7,696 nucleotides of DNA from JBGTKH01 sp041744735. Its GTDB lineage: Bacteria; Planctomycetota; Planctomycetia; Pirellulales; Pirellulaceae. The translations under genes were made by a program, and so were the position numbers. Positions 1-6,053 of this stretch are shown in pieces (position 1 is the stretch's first letter; each line of letters begins with the position of its first letter). Location of the stretch: positions 1 to 7,696 of the forward strand of contig JBGTKH010000524.1 in the NCBI GenBank assembly GCA_041744735.1, written 5' to 3'. Below the pieces are notes generated by a model. The model saw only the letters and a list, made by a program, of their open reading frames with translations, did not search any database and had not been told where the DNA came from.

Positions 1-1
1 C

Positions 2-667
2 ATTGACATCTATTACGTTCATACACCCGACTACGCGACGCTGATCGAAGAGTCGCTGCGGGCGTTGGACGACGTGGTGCGCAGCGGCAAGGTGCACTAC
101 ATCGCCTGCTCGAACTTCCGCGCGTGGCGTTTGTGCGAGGCCCTGTGGACCAGCGACAAGCTGAACCTGCACCGCTTCGCCTGCGTGCAGCCGCTGTACA
201 ACATCGTCAACCGCGACATCGAAGTGGAGCTGATGCCGTTGTGCAAGGAACACGGCATTGGCGTGGTGAGCTACAGCCCGCTGGCTCGCGGCATCCTGAC
301 CGGCAAGTACCGGCCCGGCCAACCGTTCCCCGCCGACAGCCGTGCGGCCCGCGACGACAAGCGCATGAAGGAGGCCGAACTGCGCGAGGCCAGTTTCCAG
401 GTCGCTCAGCAGATCACCGGCTACTGCGAGCAGAAGGGCGTGGCCCCGTCGCACTTTGCCTTGGCGTGGTGTCTGGCCAATCCGATTCTAACGTCAGTCG
501 TGCTCGGCCCGCGCACGCTGGAACAGTTCGACGACAACGCGGCCTGCCTGAACGTCACCATTACGGATGAAGACGAAGCCTTCATCGACAGCCTCGTCCC
601 GCCCGGCGAACACAGCGGCAAAGGGTTTCAAGACCCGGCGTATCCGGTGACCGGCCGCGGCAGGTGA
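2..667 (+). CDS. Aldo/keto reductase, C-terminal part (5' end outside window)
   Basis: The frame is open from base 2 to the TGA at 665-667 and gives 221 residues, so the N-terminal part is cut off by the window edge. Visible family signatures, in order, are the IDIYYVHTPD strand with its histidine, GKVHYIACSNF, VQPLYNIVNRDIE, GVVSYSPLARGILTGKY and a C-terminal SVVLGPRTLEQFDDN segment that normally binds the NADP(H) phosphate. Together these identify a TIM-barrel aldo/keto reductase that reduces aldehydes or ketones, or oxidises sugar alcohols, with NADP(H) in the cytoplasm. The catalytic Asp, Tyr and Lys of the family lie upstream and cannot be checked. The closing DPAYPVTGR segment is intact, so the 3' end looks complete. 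It is followed by a hairpin that may end its transcript. The link to sulfatase-driven sugar breakdown is inferred only from position. The substrate is unknown. Confidence 0.9.
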   Translation: MDIYYVHTPDYATLIEESLRALDDVVRSGKVHYIACSNFRAWRLCEALWTSDKLNLHRFACVQPLYNIVNRDIEVELMPLCKEHGIGVVSYSPLARGILTGKYRPGQPFPADSRAARDDKRMKEAELREASFQVAQQITGYCEQKGVAPSHFALAWCLANPILTSVVLGPRTLEQFDDNAACLNVTITDEDEAFIDSLVPPGEHSGKGFQDPAYPVTGRGR

Positions 668-679
668 AGTGCACGGACT

Positions 680-746
680 AAACGCAGATTTCGCAGATGG
701 CCGCAGACCAGAATACACTCTGCGATAATCTGCGAAATCTGCGTTT
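680..746. repeat. Perfect 19-bp inverted repeat, terminator-like or dispersed repeat
   Basis: The left arm AAACGCAGATTTCGCAGAT (680-698) is exactly the reverse complement of 728-746, with a 29-nt loop. The right arm runs into five T residues (744-748), so on the plus strand it could act as an intrinsic terminator for the aldo/keto reductase gene that stops at 667. The stem is AT-rich for a terminator, and the arms are made of a short unit, CGCAGA, repeated at 682, 691 and 701 with a 9-10 bp period. That organisation looks more like a dispersed intergenic repeat than a gene-specific terminator, although it may serve as both. What is seen is the exact palindrome; its function is inferred. Confidence 0.75.
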
Positions 747-838
747 TTCTCCCGGCCGATTGCGGGACCGTGATGCGGCTGCCAATAATATGCGTTCGCG
801 GAACCCGTTGCGCCGCCTCGATCCTCAACTCACTTCTC

Positions 839-843
839 GGAGG
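839..843 (+). promoter_or_regulatory. Ribosome binding site (GGAGG) for first sulfatase
   Basis: GGAGG lies 8 nt before the ATG at 852. This fixes the start of the first sulfatase directly ahead of its signal peptide. Confidence 0.75.
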
Positions 844-851
844 AACAACAA

Positions 852-2285
852 ATGAGAATCACGTCCCTCTTTCTACTCTGTGGACTGTCGTTGCTTTCGT
901 TCGCCAATAGCGTCCGAGCCGACGCTCCGTCAACCAAACCCAACGTGCTGTTCATCGCCGTCGATGATTTGAATCACTGGGTCGGTCACCTTGGCCGAAA
1001 CGAGCAAGTGAAGACTCCGAACCTGGATCGCATGGCGGGGCGTGGCGTGACGTTTACGCGGGCCCATTGTGCGGCGCCGTTGTGCAACCCGTCGCGCGCG
1101 GCGCTGATGTCGGGAGTGCGGCCTTCGACCAGCGGTGTGTACGACAACGGCACCGATTGGCGAAAGTTCATTCCCGAATCTCTGCCCATGACCACACACT
1201 TTCGCAGCCACGGCTATTACGTCGCCGGTGCCGGCAAAATCTATCACGGCGGCTTCGATCGCCCGAGCGAATGGGACGATTATCTGCGCGGCGAAGGCGG
1301 CGATCCGAAACCGAAGGGGGACAACGACGGCGTCGGCGGCATCAAGTTCGCGCCGCTGAATTGCCGCGACGAAGACATGCAGGACTGGCGGATTGTTGAT
1401 TGGACGATTGAACAACTACGCGTGCAACATGAAAAACCGTTCTTCCTGGCCTGCGGCGTCCACAAACCGCACATGCCGTGGAACGTGCCGCAGAAATATT
1501 ACGACATGTACCCATTGGACTCGATCAAGCTGCCTCCCGTGCTGGAAAACGACTTAGACGACATTCCGCCCGCCGGCGTGCGCATCGCTCGCCCCGAAGG
1601 CGACCACGCGGCGATGCTCGCATCCGGCCGTTGGAAAGAAGCCGTGCAAGCCTACTTGGCCACGATCACCTTCACCGACACGAACGTCGGCCGGTTGCTC
1701 GACGCGCTGGACAAGAGTCCTTACAAGGACAATACCATCGTCGTGCTGTGGGGCGACCACGGCTGGCATCTGGGTGAGAAGCATCACTGGCGCAAGTTCA
1801 CTTTGTGGGAAGAGGCCACCCGCGCGCCGCTGCTGTGGATCGTGCCCGGTGCAACCAAGCCGCACGGCGTGTGCGACCGCACGGTGGACTTCATGAGTAT
1901 CTACCCGACGCTGTGCGACCTGTGCGGTCTGCCCACGCCCAAGCACGTTGAAGGCGCTAACATCCGGCCGCTGTTGGAAAATCCGGCTGCCGCATGGGAC
2001 CGCCCCGCTGTTACCACCTACATGTTCAACAACCACAGCGCCCGCAGCGAAGGCTGGCGTTACATCCGCTACAACGACGGCAGCGAAGAACTTTACGACG
2101 AGACGAAAGATCCGTTGGAGTGGACCAATCTGGCCGGCAAAGCGGAATTGGCTTCGGTGAAGAACGACCTAGTCAAATGGATGCCAACCGAAAACAAGCC
2201 AGCTCCGAAAGTTACAGGTGATCAAGCGGCTCCAGCCAAGAAAGGCACTGCGAAGAAGAACTCGCAAGAGAAAACAAACGAGTAA
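852..2285 (+). CDS. Exported type I sulfatase, iduronate-2-sulfatase-like
   Basis: This 477-residue protein has a signal peptide (MRITSLFLLCGLSLLSFANS, likely cleaved near residue 24), so it acts outside the cytoplasm. The sulfatase core starts with NVLFIAVDDL, where D38 and D39 are expected calcium ligands. The formylglycine motif is C78-N-P-S-R82, GAGKIYHGG (K129) follows, then GVHKPHMPW (H204, K205), and GDHGWHLGEKHHW supplies the second metal pair D302/H303. The VDDLNHWVGHLG start, the HKPHMPW box and the GDHGWHLGE box are characteristic of the iduronate-2-sulfatase branch, which removes 2-O-sulfate from uronic acids. The true substrate in this organism is unknown. The last 30 or so residues are a lysine-, alanine- and proline-rich low-complexity tail outside the fold. 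The start is supported by GGAGG 8 nt upstream. A BrnT-type module follows after 55 bp. Confidence 0.93.
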   Translation: MRITSLFLLCGLSLLSFANSVRADAPSTKPNVLFIAVDDLNHWVGHLGRNEQVKTPNLDRMAGRGVTFTRAHCAAPLCNPSRAALMSGVRPSTSGVYDNGTDWRKFIPESLPMTTHFRSHGYYVAGAGKIYHGGFDRPSEWDDYLRGEGGDPKPKGDNDGVGGIKFAPLNCRDEDMQDWRIVDWTIEQLRVQHEKPFFLACGVHKPHMPWNVPQKYYDMYPLDSIKLPPVLENDLDDIPPAGVRIARPEGDHAAMLASGRWKEAVQAYLATITFTDTNVGRLLDALDKSPYKDNTIVVLWGDHGWHLGEKHHWRKFTLWEEATRAPLLWIVPGATKPHGVCDRTVDFMSIYPTLCDLCGLPTPKHVEGANIRPLLENPAAAWDRPAVTTYMFNNHSARSEGWRYIRYNDGSEELYDETKDPLEWTNLAGKAELASVKNDLVKWMPTENKPAPKVTGDQAAPAKKGTAKKNSQEKTNE

Positions 2286-2340
2286 AGAAATACACGCACT
2301 CGACGCATGACGGCGCTCAAGTCACAATGATGGAGTTGTT

Positions 2341-2622
2341 ATGGGCCTAGCCTTTGAATGGGATGAGCGCAAGGCCAAGCGTAACGCCGGCAAGCACAGT
2401 GTCTCGTTCGACGAGGCCAGCACGGTCTTCAGTGATCCACTGGCGCTGACGATCTATGACCCGGTCCATTCGAACGACGAAGACCGGTATATTACGCTCG
2501 GCGAATCGCAGCAGGGGCGCCTGTTAGTCGTCGTTTTCACGGATCGTAATGAACGAATACGCATCATCAGCGCGCGGGTGGCTACCCGCCGCGAAAGGAA
2601 AGAGTATGAAAAAGGCCGTTAA
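2341..2622 (+). CDS. brnT: BrnT family (DUF497) ribonuclease toxin
   Basis: The 93-residue protein shows the full BrnT/DUF497 pattern: FEWDERKAKRNAGKHSVSF at residues 5-23, EASTVFSDP at 25-33, R49-Y-I-T-L-G, the LLVVVFTDR strand at 61-69 and the basic RIRIISARVATRRERKEYE end at 72-90. BrnT proteins of this length are RelE-like-fold ribonucleases that block translation and are neutralised by an antitoxin encoded just downstream. GGAG at 2332-2335, 5 nt before the ATG, supports the start. The stop codon lies 17 bases inside the next gene, the usual toxin-first arrangement with coupled translation. The pair sits between two sulfatase genes on the same strand, so it may have been inserted into an existing cluster. 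In known BrnT modules the toxin-antitoxin complex represses its own promoter; no operator can be picked out here in the 55-bp upstream gap. Confidence 0.88.
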   Translation: MGLAFEWDERKAKRNAGKHSVSFDEASTVFSDPLALTIYDPVHSNDEDRYITLGESQQGRLLVVVFTDRNERIRIISARVATRRERKEYEKGR

Positions 2623-2830
2623 GACCAAGCGAGACCCCGACATGCTGGACGAGTACGACTTCAGCAAGGGGGTGCGTGGGAAATATGCGAAACGTTACGC
2701 CGAGGGTACGAATGTAATTCTCCTGGCACCAGACGTCGCTGAGTACTTTCCTGACTCCGATTCGGTAAACGCAGCGTTGCGGGCTCTCGTTGGAGTGGCA
2801 CGTAAGAGTGTTCGAAAAGCTGCAAGCTGA
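2606..2830 (+). CDS. Antitoxin partner of BrnT-like toxin (probable ribbon-helix-helix type)
   Basis: I start this 74-residue protein at the ATG at 2606 because AAGGAA (2595-2600) lies 5 nt before it; the frame is open further upstream, but that would overlap most of the toxin C-terminus. It overlaps the toxin gene by 17 bp. An acidic/basic N-terminal stretch is followed by EYDFSKGVRGKYAKRYAEGT (about residues 16-35), then a strand NVILLAPDVA, a short helix and SDSVNAALRALV. This strand-helix-helix layout fits a small ribbon-helix-helix repressor fold. The EYDFSKG motif is typical of antitoxins that partner such toxins, but the protein lacks the usual long BrnA-type C-terminal region. The role is inferred mainly from gene order, overlap and the EYDFSKG motif. 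It would neutralise the toxin and probably repress the pair. Confidence 0.75.
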   Translation: MKKAVKTKRDPDMLDEYDFSKGVRGKYAKRYAEGTNVILLAPDVAEYFPDSDSVNAALRALVGVARKSVRKAAS

Positions 2831-2889
2831 AACGCCCGTCAAGTGCATCGAACCACCAGAAAAATAATCCTTCCAGGAAAGTTATTCCC

Positions 2890-4452
2890 ATGTCCATTCG
2901 CCGCTCATTCTCCAGGGTTATCAGGTTCGCGCTGAATTCGCTGGCTATTGCCCTAATTTTTTCTGCGGCTGAGCAATCCAAGGCAGTCGACCGGCCGAAC
3001 ATTCTGCTGGCGATCTCGGACGATCAATCGTGGATTCATGCTTCGGCCTATGGCTATCGCGCGGTGCAGACGCCGGCGTTTGACGAGGTGGCTCGGCGCG
3101 GGGTGTTGTTTACCAATGCGTTCGGGGCGTCGCCGGGATGCAGTCCTTGCCGAGCGGCGCTATTGACCGGGCGGCATCATTGGCAGATCGAGCACGCGGG
3201 GACTCACGCCAGTTCGTTTGCGACGAAGTACGTGACTTACCCGGACTTGCTCGAGCAGGCAGGCTACTTTGTCGGTTACACGGGCAAAGGTTGGGGGCCG
3301 GGCAACTGGAAGATCAGCGGCCGCGAGCGTAATCCCGCGGGGCCGGACTTTAGCACGCAGAAACTGCAGCCGCCGTTCAAAGGCATCAGCAGCAACGACT
3401 ACGCCGCCAACTTCGCCGCGTTCTTGAAGCAGCGGCCCGCCGGGAAACCGTTTTGTTTTTGGTACGGCGCGACCGAGCCACATCGCGCCTATGAAAGGGG
3501 ATCGGGCGTGAAGGCCGGCAAGAAATTGGATGACGTCGTCGTGCCGCCATTCCTGCCCGACACGCCGGAAGTGCGCAGCGATATCGCCGACTATCTGGTG
3601 GAGATCGAGTGGTTCGACCAACATTTGGGCCGCATGCTGCGAACGTTGGAAGAAGCGGGCGAGTTGGACGACACGCTGGTGATCGTCACGTCGGACAATG
3701 GCATGCCGTTCCCGCGAGCCAAGGCGAACATGTACGAGTACGGCATCCACATGCCGCTAGCCATTTGCTGGCCGAAGCGAGTGCCCGGAGGCCGCACGGT
3801 CGATGACCTGATTGGCTTCGTCGATCTGACCGCTACGATCCTGGACGGGGCCAGCGTCGTACATCCTCACGCGGCCGATGCTGAACTTCGTCCTGCCGGA
3901 CGCAGCATCATGAGTATATTGACATCGGAGAAGCAAGGGCTCTTCGATTCGTCGCGTACGATGGTCTTCAGCGGCCGCGAGCGGCATTCGTCGTCGCGCT
4001 ACGACAACCTCGGCTATCCCACTCGCGCGCTGCGCACGCAGCAGTACCTCTACATCCGCAACTTCCATCCCGAGCGCTGGCCAGCGGGGGACCCGCAGGC
4101 GTATAGCAATGCCGACAAACTCGGTCCGATGCATGGCGCGTATCATGACATCGACGGCTGTCCGACGCTCAGTTTCCTTGTCCAGCATGCAGACGACCCG
4201 CAGCTCGGCCGCTATCTGCACTGGGCCGTTGACAAGCATCCATCCGACGAACTGTACGACGTCGCCGCCGACCCCGGCTGTTTGAAGAATCTGGCCGGCG
4301 ATCCCGCGCACGCCGCAGAGACAACGAAGCTTCGCGCCGCGCTGGAAGATTATCTAACCGAGACCGGCGACCCGCGAATGGGCAACAATCCCGAGATTTG
4401 GGAAACGTACCCGCGCTACTCGCCGATCCGCAAGTTTCCGCCGTCGCCATAG
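2890..4452 (+). CDS. Exported type I sulfatase, heparan N-sulfatase (sulfamidase)-like
   Basis: The 520-residue protein begins with a basic n-region (RRSFSRVIR) and a hydrophobic stretch (FALNSLAIALIFSAA), predicted to be cleaved near residue 32. The start is supported by AGGAAA 9 nt upstream. PNILLAISDDQSW gives calcium ligands D44/D45, and TSDNGMPFPRAK gives D269/N270. The DNGxPFPRAK box together with the ATEPHRAYE box (about 194-202) marks the N-sulfoglucosamine sulfohydrolase branch, which cleaves N-linked sulfate from glucosamine in heparan-type glycans. That substrate is a family inference. The formylglycine motif reads C84-S-P-C87-R88, with Cys instead of the usual Ser or Thr at the fourth position. 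TGKGWGPG (K133) stands where most sulfatases have GKWHLG, so the paired histidine is absent. The C-terminal subdomain carries the usual ELYDVAADPGCLKNLA box (454-469). The next sulfatase starts 17 bp after its stop, so the two are probably cotranscribed. Confidence 0.92.
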   Translation: MSIRRSFSRVIRFALNSLAIALIFSAAEQSKAVDRPNILLAISDDQSWIHASAYGYRAVQTPAFDEVARRGVLFTNAFGASPGCSPCRAALLTGRHHWQIEHAGTHASSFATKYVTYPDLLEQAGYFVGYTGKGWGPGNWKISGRERNPAGPDFSTQKLQPPFKGISSNDYAANFAAFLKQRPAGKPFCFWYGATEPHRAYERGSGVKAGKKLDDVVVPPFLPDTPEVRSDIADYLVEIEWFDQHLGRMLRTLEEAGELDDTLVIVTSDNGMPFPRAKANMYEYGIHMPLAICWPKRVPGGRTVDDLIGFVDLTATILDGASVVHPHAADAELRPAGRSIMSILTSEKQGLFDSSRTMVFSGRERHSSSRYDNLGYPTRALRTQQYLYIRNFHPERWPAGDPQAYSNADKLGPMHGAYHDIDGCPTLSFLVQHADDPQLGRYLHWAVDKHPSDELYDVAADPGCLKNLAGDPAHAAETTKLRAALEDYLTETGDPRMGNNPEIWETYPRYSPIRKFPPSP

Positions 4453-4458
4453 TTTGAC

Positions 4459-4462
4459 GGAG
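4459..4462 (+). promoter_or_regulatory. Ribosome binding site (GGAG) deciding the start of the third sulfatase
   Basis: GGAG within ACGGAGAG lies 7 nt before the ATG at 4470. It is the best start signal for this frame and places the palindromic repeat at 4509-4581 inside the coding region. The next in-frame candidate, TTG at 4545, has no comparable site. Confidence 0.6.
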
Positions 4463-4469
4463 AGTATAG

Positions 4470-6035
4470 ATGGACTTTGCCGCGGCACTCGACACTGCTG
4501 AAAGTCCTGTAGGACGGACGCCCTCGTCCGTCCACATAAGTCGTTTGAGTCGCAATCGACGGACGTGGGCGTCCGTCCTACTGCCCGTTGTCCGAGCTTG
4601 TTTAACATTTGCTTTAGTCACGTGGATCGTTTGGCGCCTAGTTGCTTCAGCAACGGTGGTTTCTGCCGAGCGTCGTCCGAACGTCGTGCTGATCATGACC
4701 GACAATCACGGCGCGTGGACGCTGGGCTGCTACGGCAATCCGGATATTCGCACGCCGAACATTGACCGCTTGGCAGGTGAAGGGATTCGCTTCACGCGTG
4801 CCTTCAGTTCCAACGGCGTCTGTTCACCGACGCGCGCGACGTACTTGACCGGCTTGCTCCCGTCGCAGCACGGCGTGCACTGTTATTTGGGCGCTAATGA
4901 AGCTCAGATGGGACGGGATGCCTACAGCACGATCGCCGAGTTCCGTTCGTTGCCGGAAATCATGGCCGAAGCGGGCTACACGTGCGGGCTGAGCGGCAAG
5001 TGGCATCTGGGCTTGAACACGCAGCCTCAGGAAGGATTTTCCTATTGGATCACGATGCCGCACGGAGCGACCGGCGAATTCTACGACGCGCAAGTGATCG
5101 AGGACGGACGAGTGCGCAACGAGCCGACGTATTTGACCGACCTGTGGACCGCGCACGGCGTAAAGTTCATCGAGCAAAACAAAGAGCGCCCGTTCTTTCT
5201 GTTTTTGTCGTACAACGGGCCGTACGGTTTAGGCCGCTCGCTGCTCAATCCCTCGCGCAACCGTCATGCCGTGTACTATGCCGACAAGGAATTGAAATCG
5301 TTCCCGCGCGAGCAAATGCATCCGTGGCTATTCAACAACAAAGAATATCTGAACAACGTCATCGCCATGCGCCGCTTTGCCGCGGAGGTGAGTGCCGTGG
5401 ATGACGGCGTGGGCGAAATCATGGCCACGCTGAAGCGGCTGGAACTGGATAACGACACACTGGTCATCTTCACCGCAGATCAAGGCTGGGCCGGCGGCCA
5501 GCATGGCATCTGGGGCATGGGCGACCACACGCGCCCGCTGCACGCCTTCGACGGCACGATGCACATCCCGCTGATCGTCCGTCACCCCGGCTCAATCCCC
5601 GCTGGCCGCACCACCGACATCATGACCAGCAACTACGACTTGCTCCCCACGGTCCTCGGCTATCTCGAAATGCCCGGCAAACAGCCGGCAATTCCCAAAT
5701 CGCCCGGCCGCGATTACTCGCTGGTGCTGAAAGGCCGATCTCTCGATTGGAACAACGTCGTCTACTACGAATTCGAGAACGTGCGCGCCATCCGCACCGC
5801 CGATTGGAAATACATCGAACGCTTCCCCGACGGCCCGCACGAACTGTACGACTTGGCCGCCGATCCCGGCGAACAATTCAACCTCTACGCCCAATTCAAG
5901 CAGGTCGAGATTCAAGCCGACCTTCGTAAGCGGCTGTACGATTTCTTCGCTCGCCACGCCGACCCGCAATACGATCTCTGGCGCGGCGGGCGGTCGAAGA
6001 CGCATTTGCTTAGCGCCGGCGGGACCAATCGTTGA
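4470..6035 (+). CDS. Exported type I sulfatase, arylsulfatase-like, with repeat-derived N-terminus
   Basis: From the ATG at 4470 this is a 521-residue protein. The core has PNVVLIMTDNHGAWTLGCYG (D78, N79), the formylglycine motif C118-S-P-T-R122, SGKWHLG (K177, H179), FLSYNGPYGLG (245-254) and TADQGWAGGQHG with D337/Q338 as the second metal pair. HELYDLAADPGEQFNL near residue 457 closes the C-terminal subdomain. It hydrolyses sulfate esters, but I cannot assign the sugar. Calcium-ligand position N79 differs from the usual Asp-Asp pair. Residues 14-37 are encoded by a palindromic repeat doublet; they form a long arginine-rich n-region ahead of the hydrophobic signal segment VLLPVVRACLTFALVTWIVW (36-55) and a likely cleavage near A66. 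If translation began at the in-frame TTG at 4545 instead, the n-region would be a normal ten residues. It lies 17 bp after the sulfamidase-like gene, suggesting one transcript, and converges on the cyclase-like gene 18 bp beyond its stop. Confidence 0.9.
   Translation: MDFAAALDTAESPVGRTPSSVHISRLSRNRRTWASVLLPVVRACLTFALVTWIVWRLVASATVVSAERRPNVVLIMTDNHGAWTLGCYGNPDIRTPNIDRLAGEGIRFTRAFSSNGVCSPTRATYLTGLLPSQHGVHCYLGANEAQMGRDAYSTIAEFRSLPEIMAEAGYTCGLSGKWHLGLNTQPQEGFSYWITMPHGATGEFYDAQVIEDGRVRNEPTYLTDLWTAHGVKFIEQNKERPFFLFLSYNGPYGLGRSLLNPSRNRHAVYYADKELKSFPREQMHPWLFNNKEYLNNVIAMRRFAAEVSAVDDGVGEIMATLKRLELDNDTLVIFTADQGWAGGQHGIWGMGDHTRPLHAFDGTMHIPLIVRHPGSIPAGRTTDIMTSNYDLLPTVLGYLEMPGKQPAIPKSPGRDYSLVLKGRSLDWNNVVYYEFENVRAIRTADWKYIERFPDGPHELYDLAADPGEQFNLYAQFKQVEIQADLRKRLYDFFARHADPQYDLWRGGRSKTHLLSAGGTNR
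4509..4581. repeat. REP-like doublet of two mirrored hairpins inside the sulfatase 5' coding region
   Basis: The left unit (4509-4532) and right unit (4558-4581) are reverse complements over 24 bases with one mismatch. Each unit is also a hairpin: GGACGGACG (4512-4520) pairs with CGTCCGTCC (4525-4533) across a CCCT loop, and GACGGACG (4558-4565) pairs with CGTCCGTC (4570-4577) across TGGG. The 25-bp spacer carries no symmetry of its own. Two mirrored palindromes a short distance apart are the hallmark of REP doublets (BIME-like) mobilised by REP-associated tyrosine transposases. No such transposase is in this window. The element falls within the predicted coding region and contains no in-frame stop. 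In mRNA it would form strong GC-rich stems about 40 nt after the start codon, which could slow translation or affect stability. Confidence 0.85.
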
Positions 6036-6053
6036 CGCGTTGCATAGGCCGTC

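Noticed and set aside
760..791. Possible promoter before the first sulfatase: TTGCGG with AATAAT 18 nt later
   Set aside because: The -35 match is only three of six bases, and such matches are common by chance in this stretch.
930..1415. Long minus-strand open frames opposite the sulfatases
   Set aside because: They lie opposite well-supported sulfatase domains, show no recognisable motif, and are expected by chance in GC-rich coding DNA.
2860..2884. Imperfect inverted repeat around AATAATCC and GGAAAGTTATT before the second sulfatase
   Set aside because: Only the ends match well, and it overlaps the ribosome binding site; not convincing as an operator.
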